Shown here: piece after piece, positions 52,584 to 61,577 of the stretch | Layout: every line of letters begins with the position of its first letter | Position numbering within the stretch: position 1 is the stretch's first letter | Source of the DNA: JAACFF01 sp963807975 | GTDB taxonomy: Bacteria > Chloroflexota > Anaerolineae > Promineifilales > Promineifilaceae | DNA length: 64,000 nucleotides | Direction: 5' to 3' | Assembly: GCA_963807975.1 (NCBI GenBank) | Contig: CAWEDV010000001.1 | Span: 372,001-436,000 of the forward strand | Made by a program: the position numbers and the translations under genes | The notes under the pieces: model-generated | What the model saw: only the letters and a program-made list of their open reading frames with translations | Told to the model about the DNA's origin: nothing | Database searches by the model: none

Positions 52584-53735
52584 TTACAACCGCTGCCTGA
52601 ACGCTTCAAGGGCCCTCCCCAACCGTGCAACACCTTCGCTGATCTCATCTTCCCCGTAGTAAGCAAAACTAAGTCGAAGAAAATTGCCCAATGACTGGCT
52701 GGGTGAAAACTTATGCCCGGAATTAAAACTTACGCCATGCGCTTCGGCAGCCGGCAGCAGATCAGATGCACTCACATCACCATCAAGGCCCAACCAAAAG
52801 AAAAATCCACCCGCCGGTTTAGCAAATGACAGTCCCTCCACCACATATTGCTCCAGGGCCCGGTTCATCGTCTCCAACCTGCTCCCGTAAATATCCTTTA
52901 GCTGCCTCAGATATACATCTTGCCAACCCCGTTCCAGCACGACCTTCACCAGATTGGAGGTAAACGGATTGAGCCCACCTCCGCTGTCGACCAGACCGCT
53001 CTCGACCAGCTTTTGCAAAAGCTCTGGTACCGCCTGAATCCAGCCCAGGCGCAGCCCAGGGGCCAGAATCTTCGAAAAAGAACCCGCGGACAGAACATTG
53101 CCACAATCCAAAAAAGCCGCCAGCGGCGGCGGCGGACCAGCTTCGTAATTGAGCAAATGATAAACTTCATCAGCCACGATCAGAAAATTATGCTCTTGGC
53201 TTAGTTCAACCAACTTCTGCCTGCGCTCAGCAGACAAAGTGACGCCGGAAGGGTTTTGGTAGGTTGGAATCGTGTACAGAAACACAGGTCGCAGTTCCGC
53301 AAGAGCAGCCTGTACGGCCTCAATATCCAAACCTTCGCTATCAACGGGCAGCCCCACAATCTGTAGTTGGTGGTCGGCGAAAATGCGCAGGGCCAGAAAA
53401 TAAGTCGGCTCCTCAACAAACACCACATCCCCCGGTTCAGTGAAGCGCGTGCATATTAAGTCCAAGGCCTGCGAAACACCGCAGGTGGTCATCAGCCCGT
53501 CATCCGGCACCACAAAACCATAATACCTCGACAGGAAGCGAGATAGCTCTATACGAAAATAACCATCCCCCAACTCATATCCGTAATTCAACAGGGTCCC
53601 ATCGCCGCTGCCCAGGCGTATTTCCGCCGCCTGCTTCATCATGTCCAGAGGTAGCAGGGCAAGTCCCGGTTGGCCGATACCCAGATCAATCACATCTGGG
53701 CTTGGAAATGCCTGTGTCGTGCGAATTTCATTCAT
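52584..53735 (-). CDS. PLP-dependent aminotransferase, class I/II
   Basis: 383 residues. Fold-type I landmarks: 'VIDLGIGQPGLALLPLDMM', 'LLNYGYELGDGYFRIELSRFL', 'TCGVSQALDLICTRFTEPGD' and 'TIPTYQNPSGVTL'. 'FLIVADEVYHLLNY' carries the PLP-contacting Asp, 'SAGSFSKILAPGLRLGW' the Schiff-base Lys and phosphate Arg, and 'LRLSFAYYGEDEI' the substrate Arg. It resembles the aminotransferase half of MocR-like or 2-aminoadipate-type enzymes but has no DNA-binding domain. Substrate unassigned. Confidence 0.9.
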   Translation of the reverse strand: MNEIRTTQAFPSPDVIDLGIGQPGLALLPLDMMKQAAEIRLGSGDGTLLNYGYELGDGYFRIELSRFLSRYYGFVVPDDGLMTTCGVSQALDLICTRFTEPGDVVFVEEPTYFLALRIFADHQLQIVGLPVDSEGLDIEAVQAALAELRPVFLYTIPTYQNPSGVTLSAERRQKLVELSQEHNFLIVADEVYHLLNYEAGPPPPLAAFLDCGNVLSAGSFSKILAPGLRLGWIQAVPELLQKLVESGLVDSGGGLNPFTSNLVKVVLERGWQDVYLRQLKDIYGSRLETMNRALEQYVVEGLSFAKPAGGFFFWLGLDGDVSASDLLPAAEAHGVSFNSGHKFSPSQSLGNFLRLSFAYYGEDEISEGVARLGRALEAFRQRL

Positions 53736-53790
53736 AATGCTCCAGCTACTATTCCATATTTAGCACCGAATGGCAATTTCTAGAGAACTA

Positions 53791-53818
53791 TTTACCCTGA
53801 GCCCAAGCAGGGTATACT
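53791..53818 (+). promoter_or_regulatory. Promoter of the ABC exporter genes, near-leaderless
   Basis: TTTACC (53791-53796), 16-base spacer, TATACT (53813-53818). The start codon follows only 9 bases after the -10 box and there is no ribosome site, so the transcript should begin at or a couple of bases before the ATG at 53828. Confidence 0.5.
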
Positions 53819-53827
53819 TACCTGCTT

Positions 53828-54994
53828 ATGAGCCTATCAGTTGCCACCTACCTTGCCTTCAAAGAACTTTGGCGCCGGCGCGGCCGCTACCTCTTGGTCA
53901 GCATGGTCATCGCCTTGATCACGCTTTTGGTCATCTTCTTAGCCGCCTTGGGCGAAGGGCTGGCCAACGGCAATAAGGAATTCATCAGCAAACTGAACGG
54001 GGAACTAATCCTCTACCAGGAACAGGCCGACCTCTCCATATCTGCCAGCCAATTAGGCCAATCGGGCATGAATGATATACGCCGCATATCCGGAGTCGCC
54101 GACGCCGGGGCCGTAGGCTTCAGCAGCGTCTACATTGACTACGCTGGCGCTGAAGAAAGCGAAGCAGTTTCCCTTATTGGCGTGGAACCGGGCCGTCCAG
54201 GTGAACCGACAGCCTTCGAAGGCCAGCAGTTGAGCAGCCTGCGCGCCAATGAAGCCATAATCGGCCGTAATGTGGCCAATCGCACCGGCCTTGAAGTTGG
54301 CGACACGCTGATCGTCAATGCTACCCAGGGCACCATCGACGAACAATACCCCCTAACCGTCGTCGGCATCAGTGACGGGCAGCAGTATTTCATCGCCCCA
54401 TCAATCATCGTCCCGCTATACACCTGGGATCGCATTCGTCCCCAGCCGCAGTCAGTTTCCGGGCCCAGCGAGCTCACCTTCAATATCGCCAACATTAAAC
54501 TAGCCGATCCCGAGGCCGCAGAAGAGATGGCCCAATCATTGCAGCAGCAGCTCAGCGGCGTGGACGTGGTCGATCTGGTCACCGCCTATGAAGCAACACC
54601 AGGCTATGTCGAACAGGCCAGTACACTGAACACCCAGCGCGGCTTTACTTTGCTGATCGGTATCCTGGTTGTCGGCGGCTTCTTCCAGATTCAAACTCTG
54701 CAGAAAGTAGGCCAGGTGGGCATGCTCAAAGCGCTGGGCGCTTCCAACCCGGTCGTTGGACTGGGCGCGACGATCCAGATCGTAGCTACCAATACCCTGG
54801 GCGTAATTATCGGTGGGATCGCCGTCTGGCTTCTAACCTTCGCCCTGCCGCCCACCATTCCCATTGTATTCGTCGGCCAGGAGATACTGGTCGCCATTCT
54901 GACCTTGCTCATCATCGGCCCCTTGGGCGGCATGGTCTCAATCCGCTACCTGCTGCGCGTTGAGCCGCTGACTGCGCTGGGATTGGCCAACTAA
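53828..54994 (+). CDS. ABC transporter permease, FtsX/MacB-like
   Basis: 388 residues. An N-terminal helix follows 'FKELWRRRGRYLLVSMVIALITLLVIFLAALG'. A large extracytoplasmic MacB-like domain spans about 45-255 ('VSLIGVEPGRPGEP', 'EAIIGRNVANRTGLEVGDTLIV'). Three C-terminal helices follow: 'GFTLLIGILVVGGFFQIQTL' with 'VGMLKALGASNPVVG', then 'VVGLGATIQIVATNTLGVIIGG' and 'VAILTLLIIGPLGGMVSI'. Exporter or mechanotransmission type. It works with the ATPase encoded immediately downstream. No ribosome site precedes the ATG. Confidence 0.9.
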   Translation: MSLSVATYLAFKELWRRRGRYLLVSMVIALITLLVIFLAALGEGLANGNKEFISKLNGELILYQEQADLSISASQLGQSGMNDIRRISGVADAGAVGFSSVYIDYAGAEESEAVSLIGVEPGRPGEPTAFEGQQLSSLRANEAIIGRNVANRTGLEVGDTLIVNATQGTIDEQYPLTVVGISDGQQYFIAPSIIVPLYTWDRIRPQPQSVSGPSELTFNIANIKLADPEAAEEMAQSLQQQLSGVDVVDLVTAYEATPGYVEQASTLNTQRGFTLLIGILVVGGFFQIQTLQKVGQVGMLKALGASNPVVGLGATIQIVATNTLGVIIGGIAVWLLTFALPPTIPIVFVGQEILVAILTLLIIGPLGGMVSIRYLLRVEPLTALGLAN

Positions 54995-55041
54995 CAAATA
55001 TTTTCCCCATGACGCCAAGTTCCTGGGAAAATGAAAAAGCT

Positions 55042-55764
55042 ATGCAAGAAGTATTGTGCACCAAGGATTTGACCAAGACTTACCAGCTTGACGACGAGAT
55101 CATAATGGCCGTCGACAAAGTCTCCTTCTCCGTCAATTCCGGTGAATTCATCGGCCTCGTCGGCCCCAGCGGATCGGGCAAAACCAGCCTGCTGGCCATG
55201 ATCGCCGGCCTGCTCTCCCCCAACGGGGGCAAGATCATCCTCGCTGGCGAACCATTGAGCGATCTGAGCGAATCCCAACGCACACGGTTCCGGCGTGAGA
55301 AGATCGGCTTCACCTTCCAGACCAACAATCTGGTCAACTTTCTCAATGTCAAGGAAAACGTCGAGTTGATGCTGCGCTTGAACGGCCGTCTGGATGCCGC
55401 CGGCAAAGCACGCGCCAAGGAGCTTCTCGAGCGTTTGGGCCTCGGCGATAGACTCCAAAACTTGCCCTCCCAACTTTCCGGCGGCCAGCGCCAGCGCGTA
55501 GCCATCGCCCGCTCCCTCATTCACGATCCCGAACTCGTCCTCGCCGACGAACCTACTGCCAGTCTCGATACCACCCTTGCCTTCCAAGTCGTCGAAACCT
55601 TCTCCCAGCTCATCCACGAACAGAACCGTGTAGGCATCATGGTCACCCACGACCTGCGCATGTGCCGCTACACCGACCGCGTCTTCCAGATGGTCGACGG
55701 CAAACTCGCGCGCATCATCTCTGATCCCGCAGAAATCCAGCAGCTTGCCAATACCGAGCACTAA
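55042..55764 (+). CDS. ABC transporter ATP-binding protein, LolD/MacB type
   Basis: 240 residues from ATG 55042 (a longer frame begins at 55009). Walker A 'GPSGSGKTSLL', Q-loop 'FTFQTNNLVNF', signature 'LSGGQRQRVAIARS', Walker B 'LVLADEPTASLD' and switch 'VTHDLRM' are complete. It energises the permease encoded 47 bases upstream. The pair resembles LolCDE, MacB or FtsEX-like systems that move lipoproteins, peptides or antibiotics or transmit force; the cargo is unknown. Confidence 0.93.
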   Translation: MQEVLCTKDLTKTYQLDDEIIMAVDKVSFSVNSGEFIGLVGPSGSGKTSLLAMIAGLLSPNGGKIILAGEPLSDLSESQRTRFRREKIGFTFQTNNLVNFLNVKENVELMLRLNGRLDAAGKARAKELLERLGLGDRLQNLPSQLSGGQRQRVAIARSLIHDPELVLADEPTASLDTTLAFQVVETFSQLIHEQNRVGIMVTHDLRMCRYTDRVFQMVDGKLARIISDPAEIQQLANTEH

Positions 55765-55931
55765 ATCAGAACGGCAGTTCGAATATCCTTGGGCGTACGG
55801 CCGAATTTCTTCAGGAGCCGAAACGCCGAGCGTCCCCACGATCTCGCCCAATTTTCCATTAAATGTTGACAGCGGAAAAATACGATAAAATCAGATTGCT
55901 CTACGGGCGCATCAAGATTTGAGGATATTTA

Positions 55932-56030
55932 ATGGCAAAAATTTTGGAAATGGATTTTATAGGACCGCCAGGATTTAACTACAACGGCCGACCGCTGAAA
56001 ATCGCCACCCCTGGTCACAGTCAGCCATGA
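55932..56030 (+). CDS. 32-residue upstream peptide overlapping the next start
   Basis: 'MAKILEMDFIGPPGFNYNGR' followed by 'PLKIATPGHSQP'. GAGGA lies 6 bases before the ATG, whereas the following large gene has no ribosome site. Its TGA overlaps the ATG of that gene (ATGA at 56027-56030), so translation of the large gene probably depends on it. Not recognised. It may be a coupling leader or a small functional peptide. Confidence 0.45.
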   Translation: MAKILEMDFIGPPGFNYNGRPLKIATPGHSQP

Positions 56031-58252
56031 ACCATTTCAAGAAGCACAAAAATCTCTGGAGCGCTATCGTCAAAGTTGGTCTTGTCCTGCTCCTGATCAG
56101 TTTCTTCTTTCTTTTGAGAGACGGTCAACAGATCGTACCGGTCGTTATCAGCAAGGGCAGCAGGCCGCTGGAAAATACAGCACTCTGGAAGACGGCCGTC
56201 GATCAAGCAAGAGCCCGCGATTTGGCTTTGGCGGATGAGGACTTTGAGTCACTGTTGTCGGGCAAGGATTTCGACTTTCTAGCCGCCCTACCCTTGACCA
56301 GCACGGAATCACAACGCTGGTTTGACAGCGGCTGTGCCGATAGCGTTGCGGTCGGCACCTGCGCGCGGGTAAGCTTCTACGACTATTCAGATGGTGGAAC
56401 AGTCAACGGCATTGTCAATCTGGATACGGGCCAGGTGGTACAAAGCACTGTCCACCATGACGCTCGGCCAGGGGCCAGTGCGCAGGTTTTACCGCGAGCG
56501 CTGGCCATTGCCGCGGCCGACCCACGCGTGACTGAGATACTGGGCGATATACAAAATGCTGAACCCGTTATGGGACCCATGTCTGCATGGCTAATGGATG
56601 ATGATTGCCGCGAAGATTGGTGCGTGGACCTTACCTTTGCCGCCCCTGATGGCAGCGGTCGTACTTTCCATACCTTTGTCAATATGCAGCGCGCAGAAGT
56701 TGCCCGGGTCTTCTACTCACGAGCTCGCCCTGTGCAAGCTTCTGGGGCAGCGGCCGAAGATGATCGCACCTGGGATAACGGCTGCCACGAAGAGTATGGT
56801 TGGAGCGTTTGCTGGGAGATGACCGCCCACGACGGTATCGAATTCCGTGACGCCACCTATAATAACGATTCCATCTTCTCCAACGTTAAGATAGCCCAGG
56901 TGGAGGTCTATTATCCAAGCTGGCCTGGCGGCTACCGCGATGAGATTGGCTATGCCGCCTCAGTGCAGCCCGCGGACGGCACCCATGTCACCGACCTGGG
57001 CGACGGCTTTGAGGTCCGTCAGCTTTTTACCGAATTTATGAGTTGGCCCAACTGCGTTTGCTGCTACCGCTATGAACAGATTCTACGCTTCTATGATGAC
57101 GGAACCCTGGATCTGCATTTCATCTCTCACGGTCCGGGCTGCGATGACCCCATGATTTACCGCACCTTCTGGCGTATCGACCTGGATCTTGATGGCCTGG
57201 AAAATGAAGAACTGTTAGTCTGGGAAAACGACCAGTGGGTAGAGGCCGAGACAGAAATGAGTCTGCCCGTGTTTGAAAGCCTTTCTCCAGATGGTGAGGT
57301 TTTGATCACCGGCGCCGGCAGTTACCGCTACAGATGGCTCCCGCTTAAAACGGATCCATTGGGTGATGATGAGGGCAAGATATATTTACTTCGTTGGAAT
57401 GAGGACGAGGGTGAGGGCGAGATTGTTTCCGGCCCGCCTGACACCTTCTTTCCGCCTGCACAGTGGCTGACTGACGAATCGCTGCCCGATGAAAACATCG
57501 TCGTCTGGTATGTTTCCATACTCAATGGCAAGAAAGGTGATCCCTGGTGGTGTGCGCCTGAACCCGCTCCCGAGTTCTCGCCCTGCGATGCCGAGATGCG
57601 TATCGAGCCTATCGTCGAAGTGCTGCCCACGGTGACGCCCACAGCAGAGCCGGCTGGTGCAGGTGAAAGTTCGACTCCGCCAACAGCCTCGGTAACACCT
57701 ACCCGAACGGTGAAACCAACGGCCACTCCCACGCCCACCCCCATGTCGGAGTTGACCACGGCCGTAACTTCAACACCCCGGCCGGTCGCCGGTGATACCG
57801 CAGAAGAAATTGCCCGCATCAGCGGCTGCGACAATTGTCACCTGATTGGCGACATAGGCGAAGCCGGCAAAGTTGGCCCGGACCTATCATCCATCGGTGG
57901 CTTGGCTTCGCAGCGTGTGCCAGGGCAGTCTGCGGCCGCCTACCTGCGCACGTCCATAGTTGATCCCGAAGCATACCTCGCGCCTGATTGCCCCAATGGG
58001 CCCTGCATGGGGAGTATCATGCCCGGTGATTACGCTGAACGCTTGACGGCCGAGCAGACCGATATGCTCGTAGACTTTCTGCTGGAACAGAAAGCAGGCA
58101 CTATCCCAGAAAGTGAGGCCGGCACCGGTCAGGCTCCTGCGGATTGGGTGTCACCGGCAGTAATTGCCTTGGCAATTATTCTCGGCATCATCCTTATCTT
58201 GATTGTGGTGTTTGGGCTCCTCAAGTTGCGTGGCAAAAGGGGCGATTCGTAG
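56027..58252 (+). CDS. Copper-amine-oxidase-like protein fused to a cytochrome c domain
   Basis: 741 residues. An N-terminal signal anchor 'IVKVGLVLLLISFFFLLR' precedes amine-oxidase-like N domains (about 45-235, 'VSFYDYSDGGTVNGIVNLDTGQVV') and a catalytic-domain-like region (about 250-430: 'CCYRYEQILRFYDDGTLDLHF', 'YRTFWRIDLDLDG'). A Thr/Pro-rich linker (about 530-585) leads to a cytochrome c domain with 'CDNCH' (Cys601, Cys604, His605) and Met in 'GSIMPGDYAE', then a C-terminal helix (about 704-728). A Tyr sits where the quinone-forming Tyr would be, but the copper His-x-His expected before 'RIDLDLDG' reads Y-R-T, so activity is doubtful. Extracytoplasmic and membrane-bound. Confidence 0.7.
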   Translation: MNHFKKHKNLWSAIVKVGLVLLLISFFFLLRDGQQIVPVVISKGSRPLENTALWKTAVDQARARDLALADEDFESLLSGKDFDFLAALPLTSTESQRWFDSGCADSVAVGTCARVSFYDYSDGGTVNGIVNLDTGQVVQSTVHHDARPGASAQVLPRALAIAAADPRVTEILGDIQNAEPVMGPMSAWLMDDDCREDWCVDLTFAAPDGSGRTFHTFVNMQRAEVARVFYSRARPVQASGAAAEDDRTWDNGCHEEYGWSVCWEMTAHDGIEFRDATYNNDSIFSNVKIAQVEVYYPSWPGGYRDEIGYAASVQPADGTHVTDLGDGFEVRQLFTEFMSWPNCVCCYRYEQILRFYDDGTLDLHFISHGPGCDDPMIYRTFWRIDLDLDGLENEELLVWENDQWVEAETEMSLPVFESLSPDGEVLITGAGSYRYRWLPLKTDPLGDDEGKIYLLRWNEDEGEGEIVSGPPDTFFPPAQWLTDESLPDENIVVWYVSILNGKKGDPWWCAPEPAPEFSPCDAEMRIEPIVEVLPTVTPTAEPAGAGESSTPPTASVTPTRTVKPTATPTPTPMSELTTAVTSTPRPVAGDTAEEIARISGCDNCHLIGDIGEAGKVGPDLSSIGGLASQRVPGQSAAAYLRTSIVDPEAYLAPDCPNGPCMGSIMPGDYAERLTAEQTDMLVDFLLEQKAGTIPESEAGTGQAPADWVSPAVIALAIILGIILILIVVFGLLKLRGKRGDS

Positions 58253-58333
58253 CGCTCCTGCCAGGCGTCTCTTCATTAACAATTAACCAATTCAACAATT
58301 TTCCTGCCTGCCAACACATTTGAATAACACCCA

Positions 58334-59512
58334 TTACGAAAGGAATTGGCTGATCAAGTTGGCGTACGCTTCGCTCTCGGCATCGCCGGTCAAAAACCTG
58401 ATCCGCTCCGGCGAATCTATGCCCAGTCCCAGCTCCACCGCTCGCGCAATCTGCTCCAGATCAAAGACCTTGCCCTGGCTGACTTGCGGTGTCGTGCCGA
58501 ATAGTCGCAATATCGCCACCCCCACGGCATCAATTGCCACCGGATCGGTTCCGGCAAGCACCACTGAGGGGCTGACCATCTTACCCTTTGCCGGCCCACC
58601 ATCCACAAAGGCATCGACGCCATCCATGACAATTAGCGCGGGCGTGTAGGCAGAATTTATCTCAGCGATCATATGCCTTTGGTATGGAGAATCGTGAAGT
58701 TCGCCCATGTAGTTATGGCCGCCCGCGCCAACCGACCGGGCCACAAATCCCACGGAGTTCTTCAACGACATCGTGAAGTGGCCCCCATAGCCGTGCGTTT
58801 TGAGATTGCAGGTCTGCACCACACATGCGCTGTCGAGCAGAATCCTGGGCACCGCAAATCCCGACTCCCAGTGAAAATCACCCGATTGTTTTACGATCCA
58901 ATCTTGCTCATCTAGTTCATCGAAGATTACAGTGTCAAAGCCCAGCTCATCGGCAAGGCTAAACACGCCCGTTTGCGTTAAGACAGCACGCGTGTCGCCC
59001 ATGCCGGCGCGTTCGCCGACCGTAATCGAGCGAGCCCCCATTTCATTCATACCCATGACCAGAGAGCGCAAAATGTCAGGATGGGTGGAGGCTGGCGCTG
59101 CTTCTGCACTGTTATAGTTTGGCTTTAGCAGCACGCGATTGCCCCGAACAGGATTCAGACCAAAGAGTTCTATCGCTCGCCGCACACCCAGAGCGCGATC
59201 AGTTGTTTTGACCAGCGCGATTGTGGCCATAGGCACCTCGACCGTGGGTGATGATTGAGGCGTATCCTCGGCGACACTTTCAGTAGGCTGGTGCGGCGCT
59301 TGGGTAGGATCGGTTCCCATTGTCGCCGTTGGCTGCGGTGGCTGAGTTGGATAGGGCGTATTCGTGGCCGTCGGCGGGGCCTCCGTTGGCAATCGGCCAT
59401 CACTCGTCACTATTGGATCGACATACGGTTTACAGCTGCTGATAAGCGGCGTCAGCACTGCGGCACCTCCAACCAACGCCAATTGACGACAAAATTCTCT
59501 CCGATTCATCAT
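58334..59512 (-). CDS. DUF362-domain lipoprotein with Tat-like signal
   Basis: 392 residues. The N-terminus 'MMNRREFCRQLALVGGAAVL' has the twin-arginine pattern and ends in lipobox 'LISSC', so it is probably exported folded and lipid-anchored. After a Pro/Thr-rich linker (about 38-90) comes a DUF362 domain: 'RVLLKPNYNSAEAAPASTHPDILRSLV', 'SITVGERAGMGDTRAV', 'VQTCNLKTHGYGGHFTMSLKNSVGFV' and 'VMDGVDAFVDGGPAKGKMVSPSVVLAGTDPVAIDAVG'. Family function is poorly known; some members carry Fe-S clusters, which are not evident here. GGGAG lies upstream. Confidence 0.88.
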   Translation of the reverse strand: MMNRREFCRQLALVGGAAVLTPLISSCKPYVDPIVTSDGRLPTEAPPTATNTPYPTQPPQPTATMGTDPTQAPHQPTESVAEDTPQSSPTVEVPMATIALVKTTDRALGVRRAIELFGLNPVRGNRVLLKPNYNSAEAAPASTHPDILRSLVMGMNEMGARSITVGERAGMGDTRAVLTQTGVFSLADELGFDTVIFDELDEQDWIVKQSGDFHWESGFAVPRILLDSACVVQTCNLKTHGYGGHFTMSLKNSVGFVARSVGAGGHNYMGELHDSPYQRHMIAEINSAYTPALIVMDGVDAFVDGGPAKGKMVSPSVVLAGTDPVAIDAVGVAILRLFGTTPQVSQGKVFDLEQIARAVELGLGIDSPERIRFLTGDAESEAYANLISQFLS

Positions 59513-59815
59513 TCATACTCCCAGGATTAGTCGCTGACTTGGGAAACTATGATACTAGAGTAAACCTACACTTGCCATTGCACCAGTGAGTTTTGTCATT
59601 CTTTTGTACCTGACAATGCTCACCAATCTGCTGTTTTGACAACGAAATAGGCCAAAAGATATCAACTTTTCAACTCAACTCTAAAACAGGGCAAAACTTG
59701 ATGATCGAAAGTTGGTCGATAATGTCTTACAAAGTGGTGTAATTTAGAACGCTGACAAAAAAGGTCACTGTCTGTCTCCTAGAAGTAATGTCCAATTCAC
59801 AAAAAGGAGCACACA
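59513..59815. other. Intergenic region, 303 bases, with probable left end of an IS element
   Basis: No gene. The segment 59730-59750 (TACAAAGTGGTGTAATTT) resembles the left terminal region of IS256-type elements, and AAAAAGGAG at about 59800-59808 is the ribosome site for the transposase remnant. The matching right end was not found. Confidence 0.35.
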
Positions 59816-60079
59816 ATGACCGAAATTAGGATGGCACTCCTCGAGTTGCTGCGCAAGTATGGCTTGGAAAATGATGTTGACTTTCTGCGCCAAGGTGTGC
59901 GCATGCTCAGCCAGCGAATCATCGAATTAGAAGTCTGCGAACAGGTTGGCGCCGGACGGTACGAGCGGAACGGTCGTTTCAGGGAGGCCGAGGACGGAAC
60001 GATCCTGGAACGCGATAGCAGGCTGGGTAATCGCGATCTGTTGTTAGAAGGTTGTACAGGAACGGCCGTTTTTCAATGA
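59816..60079 (+). pseudogene. IS256-family transposase, truncated N-terminal remnant
   Basis: 87 residues. 'MALLELLRKYGLENDVDFLRQGVRMLSQRIIELEVCEQVGAGRYERNGR' (read in two parts) is the conserved N-terminus of IS256-type (mutator-like) transposases, normally about 400 residues. The following 'LERDSRLGNRDLLL' still faintly matches the family's 'WDTRVGEIDL'. The frame then ends. The DDE catalytic domain is absent, so the element is dead. The palindrome ACGGCCGT lies just before the stop. Confidence 0.75.
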
Positions 60080-60233
60080 AAGAGATGATTGTTCTTTCAT
60101 GTAATTTTGAATTTGTGTAGTGCGAAGTCACCAAAGAGCAAGACATTGATGGTATTTTCTCCGGTTGACAGAAACGTATCCAATTTCCTATTATAAGTGA
60201 AGTTTCAGGATCATCAGGAGGGTTGCACCAATT

Positions 60234-61328
60234 ATGACTAACAATAAAATGCCAGATGCAACAAGTCACACTAATGACTTTGAGGAATATATGGCGGGCA
60301 CCGCGGTTTATGTTTTACCAAATCGTATTGTTTTGAAGATGAACAAGTTTATTTACTCGACCACTAGAACTAAAATGAGCCCAAGTGTTGCCAAACTGCT
60401 GATAGCCACAAGCCCCATTTTGCTACAATCGATAACCTTCTTTTTCTCTAAGAAATGTCAAGACATTGGGGCATACGGGTGGCTACTTTATCTTTCCATT
60501 CTTATTTATTTGATATTTTGGGCTCCTTATAGCGTTTGGATGAGAATAATCGGGATTAGCGGGGAAATCGGGGAGCTTTTTATTGACTCAACCCAACAGG
60601 TTAGAGCAATAGGATTTATTCATCAGAGATTCCGATTGGGAGCGCAAATCGTAATTACTCTGGCATTTGGTGTGATCGGATGTTGGGTTGTTAATTATGT
60701 TAACAAATACATGCTGGGATCGATATTTTGTATGGGACCATCACAATTTTTAGCAGCTTTTCTAACTTTAGGATTTGGTATGGTTGGTGTTTATTTTAGC
60801 TGGGTGGCACCAACGTTTGTTGGATTTCTGGCAGATGTCGGATTACTCAATTTGGAATTAGGCTACCCATCAAGAACTCGCGGGATACGAGAAATGAATT
60901 TCATTCTAGGCAGGTATGCATTACTGATGGCCCTTATTGCCGCGATGTTAATTTTTTCGCTATTTTGGGCATATAGCATATTAAACCCTCGACCATCTTT
61001 GGTCCTCATTGGGAATACTCTTGTGACTTTAATATGTGTTCTTACTGTTTCCTATGTAATCATTTATCCACAGTTTCAATTTCAAACAATTATCCTCAGG
61101 TTCAAGGACAAAGTTCTCGAATCCTTAAGTGAGACGATTGAGTCGTCTGTCAATTCTCTCCAAAATCCCTCTGATTTAGAGTCGCTAATTAGTACATATC
61201 AGATGATAGCTAGATCTCCCAACACTTCAATAAATCTGACTATTGTTATCCAATTCTTGCTGGCCTTAATACCCGCAATGCTTCCGTGGATCTTGTCTTG
61301 GATTATAAGTCAATCCACTACACCTTGA
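60234..61328 (+). CDS. Membrane protein, AT-richer than surroundings, function unknown
   Basis: 364 residues with six or seven hydrophobic helices, for example 'YGWLLYLSILIYLIFWAPYSVW', 'LGAQIVITLAFGVIGCWVVNYV', 'FLAAFLTLGFGMVGVYFSWV', 'YALLMALIAAMLIFSLFWAYSI', 'LVTLICVLTVSYVIIYPQF' and a C-terminal 'FLLALIPAMLPWILSWIIS'. A soluble helical segment precedes the last helix. GGAGG lies 11 bases before the ATG. The base composition is visibly AT-richer than the host-type genes, consistent with transfer. I recognise no family. Confidence 0.7.
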   Translation: MTNNKMPDATSHTNDFEEYMAGTAVYVLPNRIVLKMNKFIYSTTRTKMSPSVAKLLIATSPILLQSITFFFSKKCQDIGAYGWLLYLSILIYLIFWAPYSVWMRIIGISGEIGELFIDSTQQVRAIGFIHQRFRLGAQIVITLAFGVIGCWVVNYVNKYMLGSIFCMGPSQFLAAFLTLGFGMVGVYFSWVAPTFVGFLADVGLLNLELGYPSRTRGIREMNFILGRYALLMALIAAMLIFSLFWAYSILNPRPSLVLIGNTLVTLICVLTVSYVIIYPQFQFQTIILRFKDKVLESLSETIESSVNSLQNPSDLESLISTYQMIARSPNTSINLTIVIQFLLALIPAMLPWILSWIISQSTTP

Positions 61329-61577
61329 ACGATCATTCGCGCTTCACAATATAGACCAATCAGTAGCAATCGTGAAGAATTTAGCTTGGTAAGGATTATC
61401 TGATCTTGAGGGTACAGGAATCATTGACCAATCGAATCGAGAAACTGATTGCATATACGAGATCGAGGAACTAAAGAAAATTGCATGAGAGAACAGCCTG
61501 AGTGACTGACCGGTTATCATGGCAGCGAAGGGCTGTACAAGTTGACTCTTACGGAACGATTGTTCTATCATCAGATC

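Noticed and set aside
54991..55851. Minus-strand reading frame of 286 codons opposite the ABC ATPase
   Set aside because: The plus strand encodes a complete ABC ATPase with all motifs; the opposite frame shows no recognisable motif.
57328..57834. Minus-strand Val/Gly/Ser-rich frame opposite the oxidase-cytochrome gene
   Set aside because: Antisense of the Thr/Pro-rich linker; low complexity only.
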